DNA from: Burkholderiales bacterium
Lineage (GTDB): Bacteria; Pseudomonadota; Gammaproteobacteria; Burkholderiales; Burkholderiaceae_C
Length of the DNA: 64,000 nt
NCBI GenBank assembly: GCA_016192425.1
Contig: JACPUE010000007.1
Span: 25,335-89,334, forward strand
Reading direction: 5' to 3'
Shown here: positions 53,392 to 63,039 of the stretch, piece after piece
Layout: each line of letters starts with the position of its first letter
Numbering within the stretch: the first letter of the stretch is position 1
Translations under genes and position numbers: made by a program
Notes under the pieces: generated by a model
Database searches by the model: none
What the model saw: only the letters and a program-made list of their open reading frames with translations
Told to the model about the DNA's origin: nothing

Positions 53392-54024
53392 TTACGCGAA
53401 TCGCACCCTGAGCTCCGCCATCGTGGAAGCGATGAGCTTGGCGCCATAAGCGCCGACCAGCGCACCGGAGAGGCGATTGAGCGTTTGGTGGTTGCGCAGG
53501 TAGGCTCTCTGGATGGATGGACGCGACAGCAATAGCGCCAGCGACGAGTGCCAGACCACTGAATTGACAAATACGAGCAGCACCGCCAGCCACACCAGAA
53601 CCAGCGGCGGATCTTGCGGAAGGGCCGTGGCGAAGACGCTGCCGTAGAAAAGCGCAATCTTGGGGTTGAGTGCACTGGTCATGAAGCCTGTGCGAAACGC
53701 AGCCACAGCACTCAGCACCGGTGCTGAGGCGTCCGAAACCTGACGGCCCGCGCACCAGAGCTTGGCCGCCAGGTAAAGCAGGTACAGGCCCCCGGCCATC
53801 TGCGCCAAAAGCCGGAGCGCTGGATGTGCAGTGAACACAATGCCAACCCCGGCCACAGCCAACACTGCCCAGGCCAGGGTAGCCGTGGTCATGCCAGCCA
53901 CGGCGGACACCGCCATGGTGCGACTCCCGCCCGCAGCCAATTGGCCGATGAGCACGAAGTTGAACCCTGGAATGAGGAGAACGGCCCAGTGGAGAATGGC
54001 GATGGCAAGCAGCGGTGTGAGCAT
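53392..54024 (-). CDS. LysE/RhtB-family amino-acid exporter
   Basis: A 210-residue inner-membrane protein with six hydrophobic segments. LLIPGFNFVLIGQLAAGGSR is the family N-terminal motif, and RTGFMTSALNPKIALFYGS the second conserved loop with the NPK motif. ATG 54024 (MLTPLLAIAIL) is preferred; the frame extends to a TTG four codons upstream. Such proteins export amino acids or derivatives; substrate unknown. It is followed by the DUF1579-like gene after 54 bases. Confidence 0.9.
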   Translation of the reverse strand: MLTPLLAIAILHWAVLLIPGFNFVLIGQLAAGGSRTMAVSAVAGMTTATLAWAVLAVAGVGIVFTAHPALRLLAQMAGGLYLLYLAAKLWCAGRQVSDASAPVLSAVAAFRTGFMTSALNPKIALFYGSVFATALPQDPPLVLVWLAVLLVFVNSVVWHSSLALLLSRPSIQRAYLRNHQTLNRLSGALVGAYGAKLIASTMAELRVRFA

Positions 54025-54191
54025 GGGAGCAGTCAAGGGTTCGTGGCCTGCGCCCGCTGTGGACTTCCACAGACTGGCGACAAGGCCATCTGGATGGGGA
54101 ATGGGGGATCAAGCTGCAGCGCGAACCCATCGCAAGATGGCATCGGCGCACAAACACTATACCCTGGCGCTTCACCCTGCATGCCCCCAAG

Positions 54192-54212
54192 AAAAAGCCG
54201 CCCGAAGGCGGC
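54192..54212 (-). terminator. Intrinsic terminator of the BMP ABC-transporter operon
   Basis: On the minus strand GCCGCC and GGCGGC pair around a TTCG tetraloop and are followed by TTTTTCTT. It lies 24 bases beyond the lipoprotein stop codon and marks the end of the operon. Confidence 0.9.
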
Positions 54213-54236
54213 CCTGTGCATCAGGCGCTGCCTGCT

Positions 54237-55403
54237 TTACTTCTTGTCTGCGCCGGGCACCTTGCCTTCCACGCCCTTGACGTAGAAGTTGATGCTGCCC
54301 AGGAATTTGTCGTCGGCCACGGCGTCCTTTTCCAGCACGGGCTTGCCGTCCTGGCCTGCGATGGGGCCCTTCCAGATGACGAAGCTGCCATCCTGCAGGC
54401 CCTTCTTGACTTCATCGACCTTGGCCTTGACCTCGGCGGGCACGTCTTCGGCGATGGAGACGATGTCGATCGCGCCTTCCTTCACGCCCCACCAGGCCTG
54501 GCCGGTTTCCCACTTGCCTTCCAGCGCGTCGCGCGTGGCCTTGATGTAGTACGGGCCCCAGTTGATGACGCTGGATGCCAGGTGGGCCTTGGGACCATAG
54601 GCGGTCATGTCCGAATCCCAGCCGAAGGCGCGCTTGCCCTTCTCCTGTGCGGTCTTGAGCACGGCGGGCGAGTCGGTGTTCTGGAACAGCACGTCAGCAC
54701 CACCGTTGATGAGGCTGGTGGCGGCTTCAGTTTCCTTGGGGGGGCTGAACCATTCGTTCACCCACACCACCTTGGTCTTGATCTTGGGATTGACCGACTG
54801 CGCGCCCAGCGTGAAGCTGTTGATGTTGCGCAGCACCTCGGGGATGGGCACGGAGCCCACCACGCCCAGCGTGTTGCTCTTGGTCATGGCGCCCGCGATG
54901 ATGCCCGCCATGTAAGCGCCTTCATAGGTGCGGCTGTCGTAGGTGCGCACGTTGGCGGCCGTCTTGTAGCCGGTGGCGTGTTCGAACTTCACATCGGGGA
55001 AGTCGGGCGCAATCTTCTGGATCGACTCCATGTAGCCAAAGGTGGTGCCGAAGATCAGCTTGTTGCCCTGGCTGGCCATGTCGCGCAGCACACGCTCAGC
55101 GTCGGCCGACTCGGGCACGCTTTCCACAAAGCTGGTCACCACCTTGTCGCCAAATTCCTTCTCGATGGCCTTACGTCCGTTGTCGTGCGCAAAAGACCAG
55201 CCGCCGTCGCCCACCGGGCCGACATAGGCAAACGCGATCTTCAGCGGCTCGGCCTTGGGGGCGGGCGCCTCGGTGACGGGGGCAGGAGCCGGTGCCGGTG
55301 CCGGCGCGGGCTCTTCCTTCTTGCCGCAGCCCACCAGGGCAGCGGCCGCCACAGCGGAAAGCGCTGCCACCTTGATCAGAGCGCGTTTGTGCAGATCGGT
55401 CAT
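54237..55403 (-). CDS. BMP-family nucleoside-type substrate-binding lipoprotein
   Basis: Binding component of the ABC transporter encoded upstream. The 388-residue lipoprotein has a lipobox (AALVGCGKKEE) with lipidated Cys26 and an Ala/Pro linker. The BMP/PnrA domain shows FAYVGPVGDGGWSFAHDNGR, GTTFGYMESIQKIAPDFPDV and VGSVPIPEVLRNINSFTLGA. Homologues bind purine nucleosides, which fits the adjoining xdh and deaminase genes. It is the last gene of the operon and is followed by a strong terminator. Confidence 0.94.
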   Translation of the reverse strand: MTDLHKRALIKVAALSAVAAAALVGCGKKEEPAPAPAPAPAPVTEAPAPKAEPLKIAFAYVGPVGDGGWSFAHDNGRKAIEKEFGDKVVTSFVESVPESADAERVLRDMASQGNKLIFGTTFGYMESIQKIAPDFPDVKFEHATGYKTAANVRTYDSRTYEGAYMAGIIAGAMTKSNTLGVVGSVPIPEVLRNINSFTLGAQSVNPKIKTKVVWVNEWFSPPKETEAATSLINGGADVLFQNTDSPAVLKTAQEKGKRAFGWDSDMTAYGPKAHLASSVINWGPYYIKATRDALEGKWETGQAWWGVKEGAIDIVSIAEDVPAEVKAKVDEVKKGLQDGSFVIWKGPIAGQDGKPVLEKDAVADDKFLGSINFYVKGVEGKVPGADKK

Positions 55404-55449
55404 GTCGGGTTCCTTCTGAGGAAGTGGGGGTGGACGAAAAAAACGGTCA

Positions 55450-56370
55450 TTATGAGCCGGGATGGAAAGGTTTGCCCAACGAGGCGGGCATGTTCACACG
55501 GATCCACTGCGGATTGCGCGAGATGAGTGCCAGCACCACGATGGTGGCCACGTAGGGCAGCATGCTCAGCCACTGGCTGGCCACCTCCACGCCCGTGGCC
55601 TGCAGGTGGAACTGCAGCATGGTCACGCCGCCAAACAGGTAGGCACCGAGCAGCACGCGTGCAGGGCGCCAGGTCGCAAAGGTGGTGAGTGCCAGCGCAA
55701 TCCAGCCGCGCCCGGCCACCATGCCCTCGACCCACAGCGGTGTGTACACCGTGGAGATGTAGGCCCCCGCCAGGCCGCACAGCGCGCCGCCCGCCACCAC
55801 GGCAGCCAGGCGGATGCGCCGCACCGGGTAGCCCAGCGCGTGGGCCGACTGCGGCGACTCGCCCACCGAGCGCAACACCAGACCGGCGCGCGTGCGGTAC
55901 AAAAACCACACCAGCGCAACCACAAACAACACGGTCAGGTACACCAGCGGATGCTGGCGGAACAGCGCAGGGCCGATGAAGGGAATATCAGCCAGCAGCG
56001 GCAGCGTGGCCTTGGGCAACTCGGGCAGCTTGGCCTGCACGTAGCTGATGCCCGCAAACGCCGAAAAACCGACGCCGAACAAGGACAGCGCCAGCCCCGT
56101 GGCGTACTGGTTGGTGTTGAACCAGATCACCAGCCAGCCGAACACCGCCGCCAGCACGGCGCCCGCAGCCATGCCCGCTGCAAACCCCAGCCAGGGGTTG
56201 CCCGTGTGCACCACGGTGGCAAATCCGGCAATGGCGGCGCACAGCATCATGCCCTCGGCGCCCAGGTTGACGATGCCAGCCTTCTCGTTGATGAGCAGGC
56301 CCAGGGCCGCAATGGCCAGCACCGTGCCCGCATTGAGCGTGGCACCGATCAGGAGTGCGTAGGATTCCAT
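55450..56370 (-). CDS. ABC transporter permease (BMP/nucleoside system)
   Basis: A 306-residue inner-membrane permease with about eight to ten hydrophobic segments. GLLINEKAGIVNLGAEGMML is the family start motif, and TRAGLVLRSVGESPQSAHAL is the cytoplasmic coupling loop that contacts the ATPase. It follows the first permease by three bases. The pair of permeases plus a tandem ATPase is the standard BMP transporter layout. Confidence 0.94.
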   Translation of the reverse strand: MESYALLIGATLNAGTVLAIAALGLLINEKAGIVNLGAEGMMLCAAIAGFATVVHTGNPWLGFAAGMAAGAVLAAVFGWLVIWFNTNQYATGLALSLFGVGFSAFAGISYVQAKLPELPKATLPLLADIPFIGPALFRQHPLVYLTVLFVVALVWFLYRTRAGLVLRSVGESPQSAHALGYPVRRIRLAAVVAGGALCGLAGAYISTVYTPLWVEGMVAGRGWIALALTTFATWRPARVLLGAYLFGGVTMLQFHLQATGVEVASQWLSMLPYVATIVVLALISRNPQWIRVNMPASLGKPFHPGS

Positions 56371-56373
56371 GGA

Positions 56374-57453
56374 TCAGCCCCCCGCCTTGACCCCACCAGC
56401 ACGCACCCAGCGCACACGGTAGGCAATAAAGGTGTCACAGGCCAGCAGCGAGAACAGCAACAGCCCCTGGAACACGCCGGTGAGCGACTTGGGCAGCCCC
56501 AGGCGCGACTGTGCCAGCTCGCCACCGATGTAGAACATGCTCATCAGAATGGCCGAGAACACCATGCCCACCGGGTGCAGGCGCCCGACAAAGGCCACGA
56601 TGATGGCCGCAAACCCGTAGCCCGCCGGCACATAGGGCGTGAGCTGGCCGATGGGCCCGGCCACTTCCAGCCCGCCGGCCAGACCCGCCGCACCGCCCGA
56701 GATGAGCAGCGCCGTCCACAGCGCACGGCGCGACGAAAAACCTGCGTAACGCGCCGCGGCCGGGGCCAGCCCGCCCACCTGCTGGGCAAAGCCTGCGCGC
56801 GAGCGGAACAGGAACACCCACAACACCGCCGCACCGGCCAGCGCCATCAGCAGGCCGATGTGCACGCGCGAGCCCGCCATGAGGCGCGGGATCTGCGTGA
56901 CTTTCTCGAAGGTGCGCGTTTGCGGAAAGTTGTAGCCCATGGGGTCTTTCCAGGGGCCGAACACCAGGAAGCTCAGGAACAGCGTGGCCACATAGACCAG
57001 CATCAGGCTCACCAGGATTTCATTGGCGTTGAAGCGGTCGCGCAGCAGCGCCGTGACGCCCGCCCAGGCCATACCGCCCAGCACACCCGCCAGCAACAGC
57101 GCAGGCACGATCCAGGCACCCGTGTCCTTGCTCGCCATCAGCGCCACGCCGCCCGCGGCAATGGCACCCATCACGAACTGCCCTTCGGCGCCGATGTTCC
57201 AGACGTTGGAGCGAAAGCACACCGCCAGCCCCAGCGCGATGAGCAGCAGCGGCGTGGCCTTGACCATCAGCTCGCCCAGCGCATACTGCGAGCGCAACGG
57301 CTCCCAGAAAAACACCTGCAGGCCACGCACCGGGTCTTTGCCCAACACGGCAAACAAGGCCACGCCAATCAGCACCGTGATGCACAGCGCCAGCAACGGC
57401 GAGCCATAGGTCCACCAGCGCGAGGCCTGGGGACGGGGTTCTAGCTTGATCAT
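56374..57453 (-). CDS. ABC transporter permease (BMP/nucleoside system)
   Basis: A 359-residue permease with a short cytoplasmic N-terminus (MIKLEPRPQASRWWTYG) and about ten hydrophobic segments. CFRSNVWNIGAEGQFVMGAI is the conserved family motif. ATG 57453 overlaps the ATPase stop by four bases; the longer open frame upstream lies inside the ATPase gene and is rejected. Confidence 0.94.
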   Translation of the reverse strand: MIKLEPRPQASRWWTYGSPLLALCITVLIGVALFAVLGKDPVRGLQVFFWEPLRSQYALGELMVKATPLLLIALGLAVCFRSNVWNIGAEGQFVMGAIAAGGVALMASKDTGAWIVPALLLAGVLGGMAWAGVTALLRDRFNANEILVSLMLVYVATLFLSFLVFGPWKDPMGYNFPQTRTFEKVTQIPRLMAGSRVHIGLLMALAGAAVLWVFLFRSRAGFAQQVGGLAPAAARYAGFSSRRALWTALLISGGAAGLAGGLEVAGPIGQLTPYVPAGYGFAAIIVAFVGRLHPVGMVFSAILMSMFYIGGELAQSRLGLPKSLTGVFQGLLLFSLLACDTFIAYRVRWVRAGGVKAGG

Positions 57454-59048
57454 GCGGGATTCTCGTACAGGGTTTGCGCTGCCAGCGCTTGGCTTTGGGC
57501 CAGGTGCGCCTGCACCTGCACGTGCCACAGGCCGCTCATCCATTCACCAATGCGTTCCATGGTGGCATCGGCGCGGTCCACCGAAGGGGAAATCTGGCCC
57601 TTGGCCATCACATGGAGGCGGTCGCTGATGTCGAACAGCTCCTCCAGCTCTTCGCTGAGCACCAGCACGGCGCAGCCCGCGTCGCGCAGCGCCAGAATCT
57701 CGGCGCGGATCTGCTGGGCCGCGCCCACGTCCACACCCCAGGTGGGTTGCGACACGATGAGCAGCCGGGGCTGGGCCGAGACCTCGCGCCCCACGATGAA
57801 CTTCTGCAGGTTGCCGCCCGAGAGCGACTGCGCCGCCGCGTGCGGCCCCCCGGCCTTGACGCCAAAGCGCGCAATGATGTCCTGCGCCTGCGCCTGCAGC
57901 GCGCCCATGCGGATCCAGCCGCCGCCGCCCAGCGCCTCGTTGCGCGTGAGCAGCAGGTTGTGCGCCAGGCCCATGCTGGGCACGGCGCCCCGGCCCAGGC
58001 GTTCTTCGGGCACGAAATGCAGGCCCAGCGCGCGCCGCTGGCGCGGCCCCTGGTGCCCCACGTTCTGCCCCGCCACCTGCACCATGGCGGGCGCAGCGCG
58101 CGTGTCTTCGCCCGACAGCGCGTAGAGCAGCTCCTTCTGCCCGTTGCCCGACACGCCCGCAATGCCCACGACCTCGCCCGCGCGCACCTCGAACTGCACA
58201 TCGACCAGATCGACACCAAACTGGTCTGCACGCGCCAGGTTCAGCCCCTGCACGCGCAGCACGGCATCACCGGTGCGCACGGCGCGGTGCTCCAGCGCGG
58301 GCGGCTCGGCACCGATCATCAGGCGCGAGAGCGAGGCGTTGGATTCCACGCGCGGGTCGCACACGCCCGTCACCCGGCCCGCGCGCATCACCGTGCAGGC
58401 GCTGCACAGGGCGCGGATCTCGTGCAGCTTGTGGCTGATGTAGAGGATGCTGCAACCCTCGCTGGCGAGCTTGCGCAGCACCACGAAGAGCTTTTCCACC
58501 GCCTGCGGCGTGAGCACCGAGGTGGGCTCGTCCAGGATCAGCAGGCGCGGGTTGGCCAGCAGCGCACGGATGATTTCCACGCGCTGCATCTCGCCCACGC
58601 TCAAGGTGTGCACGGGGCGCAGCGGATCCACCTCCAGGCCGTACTCGGCGGCCTTGGCGGCAATGCTGCGGGTCACTTCGGCGAGCGACAGGCTTTTGTC
58701 CAGCCCCAGCCAGACGTTTTCGGCCACGGTAAGGGTATCGAACAGGCTGAAATGCTGGAACACCATGGCAATGCCCAGTTGCCGCGCCTCCTGCGGATTG
58801 CGGATGCTGACCGGCCTGCCGTCGAACTGCACGCTGCCCTCGTCGGGCTTGACGGTGCCGTAGATGATCTTCATCAGCGTGGACTTGCCCGCGCCGTTCT
58901 CACCCAGCACGGCGTGGATTTCGCCTGGCTGCACCGTGAGCGACACACCGCTGTTGGCCACCACGGCGGGGTAGCGCTTGGTGATGCCCGCCAACTGCAG
59001 GCGCGCGGGCGCCTGGCCTGGGGCTGGGTGGGTGGCGTTGGGGTTCAT
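57450..59048 (-). CDS. ABC transporter ATP-binding protein (tandem NBD, BMP/nucleoside system)
   Basis: A 532-residue protein with two nucleotide-binding domains, like RbsA-type ATPases. The first has Walker A GENGAGKST (residues 49-57), the signature LSVGEMQRVEI and Walker B LLILDEPTSVLT. The second has a degenerate Walker A (GVSGNGQKELL), signature LSGGNLQKFIVGRE and Walker B LLIVSQPTWGVDVG, where the usual Asp-Glu is changed to Ser-Gln, so only the first site probably hydrolyses ATP. It is the first gene of the operon and is divergent from xdhA across 218 bases. Confidence 0.94.
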   Translation of the reverse strand: MNPNATHPAPGQAPARLQLAGITKRYPAVVANSGVSLTVQPGEIHAVLGENGAGKSTLMKIIYGTVKPDEGSVQFDGRPVSIRNPQEARQLGIAMVFQHFSLFDTLTVAENVWLGLDKSLSLAEVTRSIAAKAAEYGLEVDPLRPVHTLSVGEMQRVEIIRALLANPRLLILDEPTSVLTPQAVEKLFVVLRKLASEGCSILYISHKLHEIRALCSACTVMRAGRVTGVCDPRVESNASLSRLMIGAEPPALEHRAVRTGDAVLRVQGLNLARADQFGVDLVDVQFEVRAGEVVGIAGVSGNGQKELLYALSGEDTRAAPAMVQVAGQNVGHQGPRQRRALGLHFVPEERLGRGAVPSMGLAHNLLLTRNEALGGGGWIRMGALQAQAQDIIARFGVKAGGPHAAAQSLSGGNLQKFIVGREVSAQPRLLIVSQPTWGVDVGAAQQIRAEILALRDAGCAVLVLSEELEELFDISDRLHVMAKGQISPSVDRADATMERIGEWMSGLWHVQVQAHLAQSQALAAQTLYENPA

Positions 59049-59136
59049 GGGGGCGATTGTCTCTCAGTTTGCGGCATTCCCATGCCCAGGGTTATGTATC
59101 AAAAAGGCTGCAGGGCAGGATGGATATGCGCCATGC

Positions 59137-59190
59137 GCTATGATTTTTATAGCATCACAACACCATGTTACAAGCCCGCAAGCGCCAGCA
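59137..59190 (+). repeat. Short palindromic repeat in the divergent xdhA promoter region
   Basis: GCTATGATTTTTATAGC is a near-perfect head. The following CAAGCCCGCAAGCGCCAGC is a diverged tail. It lies between the divergent ABC transporter and xdhA genes. Confidence 0.6.
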
Positions 59191-59266
59191 CCCCTGCCAC
59201 GCGAGGCCGGGCGGGGCGCGCAATCCCGGAAGACGGATCGGCGCCATTCGCTGTAACCTAGGGGCC

Positions 59267-60760
59267 ATGCCGCCTACCCTGCAATTCATTCGCCGTGGCC
59301 AGACTGTCGCGCTGGCCGATGTTCCCCCGGACCGCACCCTGCTGCAACTGCTGCGCGAAGACCTGGGCCATACCGGCACCAAGGAGGGCTGCGGCGAGGG
59401 AGACTGCGGCGCCTGCACCGTGGTCGTGGGCGAAGCAGAGGGCGGCCGCATCCGCTACCGCGCCATCAACGCCTGCATCGCCCTGGCGCATTCCATCGAC
59501 GGCAAGGCGCTGTGGACGGCCGAGGATCTGGCGCACGACCCACTGGTCCGCCCCCAGGGCGCTGCCGCGCCCACGGGCAGCCTGCACCCGGTGCAACAGG
59601 CGTTGGTCGATCACCATGGCTCGCAGTGCGGCTTCTGCACACCGGGCTTCGTGATGAGCCTGTTCGCGCTGTACCAGACCGAGGTCTGCCAGGGCCGTGG
59701 CGTGTCGCGCGCGCAGGCGGTGCAGGATCTCTCGGGCAACCTCTGCCGCTGCACCGGCTACCGCCCCATCCTCGACGCCGCGCAGCAGATGGCTGCCTTG
59801 CCGCGCTGGCAGGTGGACGAGGCCGCTTTGCTACAAAAACTAGAGCATCTAACGCACAGCCATCAAGCGCTGGAGGCCAATTTTTCTTACAAATCCCCCA
59901 CCACGCTGGCCGAGCTGCTGGCGGCGCGCGCCGCCCACCCGCAGGCCCAGCTCGTGGCCGGCTGCACCGACGTGGGCCTGTGGGTGACCAAGCAGCACCG
60001 CCAGTTCGCCCAGGTGCTGGACGTGACGCGCGTGGCCGAGCTGTGCCGCATCGACGAGGCGCCCGGCCACACCGCCATCGGCGCCGCCGTGCGCCTGGAG
60101 GACGCCTTCGCCGCCCTGGTGCGGCGCCGCCCGCAGTTGCAGAACTTTGCCACGCGCTTCGCCGGCCTGCCCGTGCGCAACGCGGGCACGCTGGGCGGCA
60201 ACGTGGCCAACGGCTCGCCCATTGGCGATTCCATGCCGCTGCTGATCGCGCTGCGTGCCCGCGTGGTGCTGGCCAGCGTGCGCGGCGAGCGCGAACTGGC
60301 GCTCGAAGAGCTCTACACCGGCTACCGCCAGAACGTGATGGCGCCCGACGAGGTGCTGGCGCGCATCCTCGTGCCGCACCCGGCGCCGGGCGAGTTCCTG
60401 CGCGCCTACAAGGTGTCCAAGCGCCAGGACGACGACATTTCCGCCGTCTGTCTGGTGCTGAACCTGCACCTCGATGGCGGGCGGGTCGCAGCCGCCTCCA
60501 TCGGCGCGGGCGGCGTGGCCGCCGTGCCCGCGCGCGCGCGCCAGGCCGAGGCGGCCCTGCAGGGCCAGCCCTGGAGCGAAGCCGCCGCCGAACGCGCCGC
60601 CCAGGCCCTGCAGGCCGAGTTCACGCCGCTGTCCGACCTGCGCGCCAGCAGCCAGTACCGGCACGCCATGCTGGGCAACCTGGCGCGGCGCTTCTGGCTG
60701 GAGAGCCAGGGCCTGCCCGACGTATCGCTCGACACCCTGCGCTGGGAGGCACTGGCATGA
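59267..60760 (+). CDS. xdhA: Xanthine dehydrogenase small subunit (FeS and FAD domains)
   Basis: A 497-residue subunit passing electrons from the molybdenum centre to NAD. The first [2Fe-2S] cluster is held by Cys42, 47, 50 and 70 (EGCGEGDCGACTVVVG ... INACIA), the second by Cys121, 124, 160 and 162 (SQCGFCTPGF, GNLCRCTGYRPI). The FAD domain has AGCTDVGLW and NAGTLGGNVANGSPIGDS. Residues about 188-209 (LLQKLEHLTHSHQALEAN), in the linker between the FeS and FAD domains, are encoded by a short palindromic repeat. ATG 59267 gives the family N-terminus. Confidence 0.95.
   Translation: MPPTLQFIRRGQTVALADVPPDRTLLQLLREDLGHTGTKEGCGEGDCGACTVVVGEAEGGRIRYRAINACIALAHSIDGKALWTAEDLAHDPLVRPQGAAAPTGSLHPVQQALVDHHGSQCGFCTPGFVMSLFALYQTEVCQGRGVSRAQAVQDLSGNLCRCTGYRPILDAAQQMAALPRWQVDEAALLQKLEHLTHSHQALEANFSYKSPTTLAELLAARAAHPQAQLVAGCTDVGLWVTKQHRQFAQVLDVTRVAELCRIDEAPGHTAIGAAVRLEDAFAALVRRRPQLQNFATRFAGLPVRNAGTLGGNVANGSPIGDSMPLLIALRARVVLASVRGERELALEELYTGYRQNVMAPDEVLARILVPHPAPGEFLRAYKVSKRQDDDISAVCLVLNLHLDGGRVAAASIGAGGVAAVPARARQAEAALQGQPWSEAAAERAAQALQAEFTPLSDLRASSQYRHAMLGNLARRFWLESQGLPDVSLDTLRWEALA
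59828..59893 (+). repeat. Short palindromic repeat inside the xdhA linker
   Basis: TTGCTACAAAAACTAGAGCA head, TCTAACGCACAGCCATC and AAGCGCTGGAGGCCAATTTT tail. The tail matches the CGCTGGAGGC ends of the copies in the E2 gene and elsewhere. Read in frame through xdhA. Confidence 0.75.
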
Positions 60761-63039
60761 GCACCACCGCACGCGCCCTGGGCCAGTCCCACCCCCACGA
60801 GAGCGCCCGCGCGCAGGTGGCGGGCAGCGCGCACTACATCGACGACCTGCCCGAGGTGAAGGGCACGCTGCACGCCGCACCCATCCTCTCGCCCGTGGCG
60901 CACGGGCGCCTGAACGGCGTGGACTGCGCCGCCGCGCGGGCGATGCCCGGCGTGCGCGCCGTGGTGCTGGCGCAGGACATTCCGGGCGACCCGATCCTGG
61001 CCGCCTTCGCGCACGACGAACCCATCTTCGCCCAGGACGCCGTGCACTACGCAGGCCAGGTGATCGGCCTGGTGGTGGCCGACACCACCCTGCAGGCGCG
61101 CCGCGCCGCGCGCGCCGTGCGGCCCGACATCACCCCCCTGCCCGCCATCCTCACCATTGAACAGGCGCTGGCCGCGCAAAGCCAGGTGCTGCCGCCCGTG
61201 ACGGTGCGCCGCGGCGCGCCCGAGGCGGCGCTGCAAGCCGCCCCGCACCGGCTGCAGGGCACGCTGGAAGTGGGCGGCCAGGAGCATTTCTACCTGGAGG
61301 GCCAGATCGCCTACGCCCTGCCGCTGGAACAGGGCCAGTGGCACATCCACGCCAGCACCCAGCACCCGGGCGAGGTGCAGCACTGGGTGGCGCACGCGCT
61401 GGGCATCGCCAGCCACGCCGTGCGCGTGGAATGCCGGCGCATGGGCGGCGGCTTTGGCGGCAAGGAGACGCAGGCCGGCCACCTGGCCGTGTGGGCCGCG
61501 CTGGCCGCGCGCAAGACCGGCTGCCCGGTCAAGCTGCGCCTGGATCGCGACGACGATTTTCTCGTCACCGGCAAGCGCCACCCCTTCGCCTACCGCTGGG
61601 ACGTGGGCTTTGACGACAGCGGCCGCATCCTGGGCCTCAAGCTGCACATGGCGGCCAACTGCGGCTTCTCGGCCGACCTGTCGGGCCCGGTGTGCGACCG
61701 CGCCGTGTTCCACGCCGACAACGCCTACTACCTGGAGCACGTCGAGATCGAATCGCACCGCTGCCGCACCAACCTGCAGAGCCACACGGCCTTCCGCGGC
61801 TTTGGCGGGCCGCAGGGCATGATCGCCATCGAGACCATCCTCGGCGACATCGCCCGCGCCCTGGGCCGCGACGCGCTGGACGTGCGCCTGGCCAACCTCT
61901 ACGGCACCACGGAGCGCAATGTCACCCACTACCAGATGCCGGTGGAGGACAACATCCTGCACGAATTGCTACCAAAACTGGAGCTGTCAGCGCAGTACCG
62001 GCGACGCCAGGAAGCCATTGAAGCCTGGAATGCGCAGCAGCCCGTGCTCAAGCGCGGCCTGGCGCTCACACCGGTCAAGTTCGGCATCAGCTTCACGGCC
62101 ACGCTGTTCAACCAGGCCGGCGCGCTGGTGCATGTGTACACCGACGGCAGCGTGCAGGTGAACCACGGCGGCACCGAGATGGGCCAGGGCCTGCACACCA
62201 AGGTGGCGCAGATCGTGGCCGACGAGCTGGGCGTACCCCTGGCCCAGGTGCGCGTGACCGCCAGCGACACCAGCAAGGTGCCCAACGCCAGCGCCACGGC
62301 GGCCAGCAGCGGCACCGACCTCAACGGCCGCGCCGCGCAGTTCGCCGCGCGCAACGTGCGCGACAACCTGGCCTCCTTCGTCTGCGGCCTGGACGGCTGC
62401 GGCGCGGGCGCAATCCAGTTCGCTGGCGGCATGGTGACCTCGCCCAAGGCGGTGCGCCGCTTCGAGGATGTGGTGGCCGAGGCCTACGCCAACCGCATCC
62501 AGCTCTGGAGCGACGGCTTCTACCGCACGCCCAAGATCCATTACGACAAGGCCACGCTCACCGGACGCCCCTTCTACTACTTCGCCTACGGCGCGGCCTG
62601 CACCGAGGTGGTGATCGACACGCTCACCGGCGAGAACCGCGTGCTGGCCGTGGACATCCTGCACGACGTGGGCCACAGCATCAACCCAGGCATAGACATC
62701 GGCCAGATCGAGGGCGGCTTCGTGCAGGGCATGGGCTGGCTCACCACCGAGCAGTTGGTGTGGAACGGCCAGGGGGTGCTCGCCACGCACGCCCCCAGCA
62801 CCTACAAGATCCCGGCCACGGGCGACGTCCCCGCACATTTCAATATCGCCCTGTGGCCCGAGGCCAACCGCGAGGACAACGTGGGCGGCAGCAAGGCCGT
62901 GGGCGAGCCGCCGTTCATGCTGGCCATCAGCGTGTACGAGGCGCTGCGCAACGCCGTGGCGGCAGCGCGCAGCGGCGCGGGCCCCGTGCAGCTCACGGCC
63001 CCCGCCACGCCGGAGAATGTGCTGCGCGCACTGGCGTGA
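60757..63039 (+). CDS. xdhB: Xanthine dehydrogenase large (molybdopterin) subunit
   Basis: A 760-residue molybdenum subunit oxidising hypoxanthine to xanthine and urate. It has GGGFGGKE and AFRGFGGPQGMIAIE, GGTEMGQGLHTKVAQ for the molybdopterin site, and VGGSKAVGEPPFMLAI with the catalytic glutamate. Its ATG overlaps the xdhA stop by four bases. The last 47 bases run across the end of the convergent GGDEF gene. No xdhC (cofactor insertion) gene follows within the window, so it must lie elsewhere. Confidence 0.95.
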   Translation: MSTTARALGQSHPHESARAQVAGSAHYIDDLPEVKGTLHAAPILSPVAHGRLNGVDCAAARAMPGVRAVVLAQDIPGDPILAAFAHDEPIFAQDAVHYAGQVIGLVVADTTLQARRAARAVRPDITPLPAILTIEQALAAQSQVLPPVTVRRGAPEAALQAAPHRLQGTLEVGGQEHFYLEGQIAYALPLEQGQWHIHASTQHPGEVQHWVAHALGIASHAVRVECRRMGGGFGGKETQAGHLAVWAALAARKTGCPVKLRLDRDDDFLVTGKRHPFAYRWDVGFDDSGRILGLKLHMAANCGFSADLSGPVCDRAVFHADNAYYLEHVEIESHRCRTNLQSHTAFRGFGGPQGMIAIETILGDIARALGRDALDVRLANLYGTTERNVTHYQMPVEDNILHELLPKLELSAQYRRRQEAIEAWNAQQPVLKRGLALTPVKFGISFTATLFNQAGALVHVYTDGSVQVNHGGTEMGQGLHTKVAQIVADELGVPLAQVRVTASDTSKVPNASATAASSGTDLNGRAAQFAARNVRDNLASFVCGLDGCGAGAIQFAGGMVTSPKAVRRFEDVVAEAYANRIQLWSDGFYRTPKIHYDKATLTGRPFYYFAYGAACTEVVIDTLTGENRVLAVDILHDVGHSINPGIDIGQIEGGFVQGMGWLTTEQLVWNGQGVLATHAPSTYKIPATGDVPAHFNIALWPEANREDNVGGSKAVGEPPFMLAISVYEALRNAVAAARSGAGPVQLTAPATPENVLRALA

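Noticed and set aside
61966..62020. Repeat-like stretch in xdhB (GAATTGCTACCAAAACTGGA and AGCTGTCAGCGCAG)
   Set aside because: It resembles the repeat head, but the protein here (HELLPKLELSAQYRRR) has normal family length with no insertion and the hairpin tail is missing.
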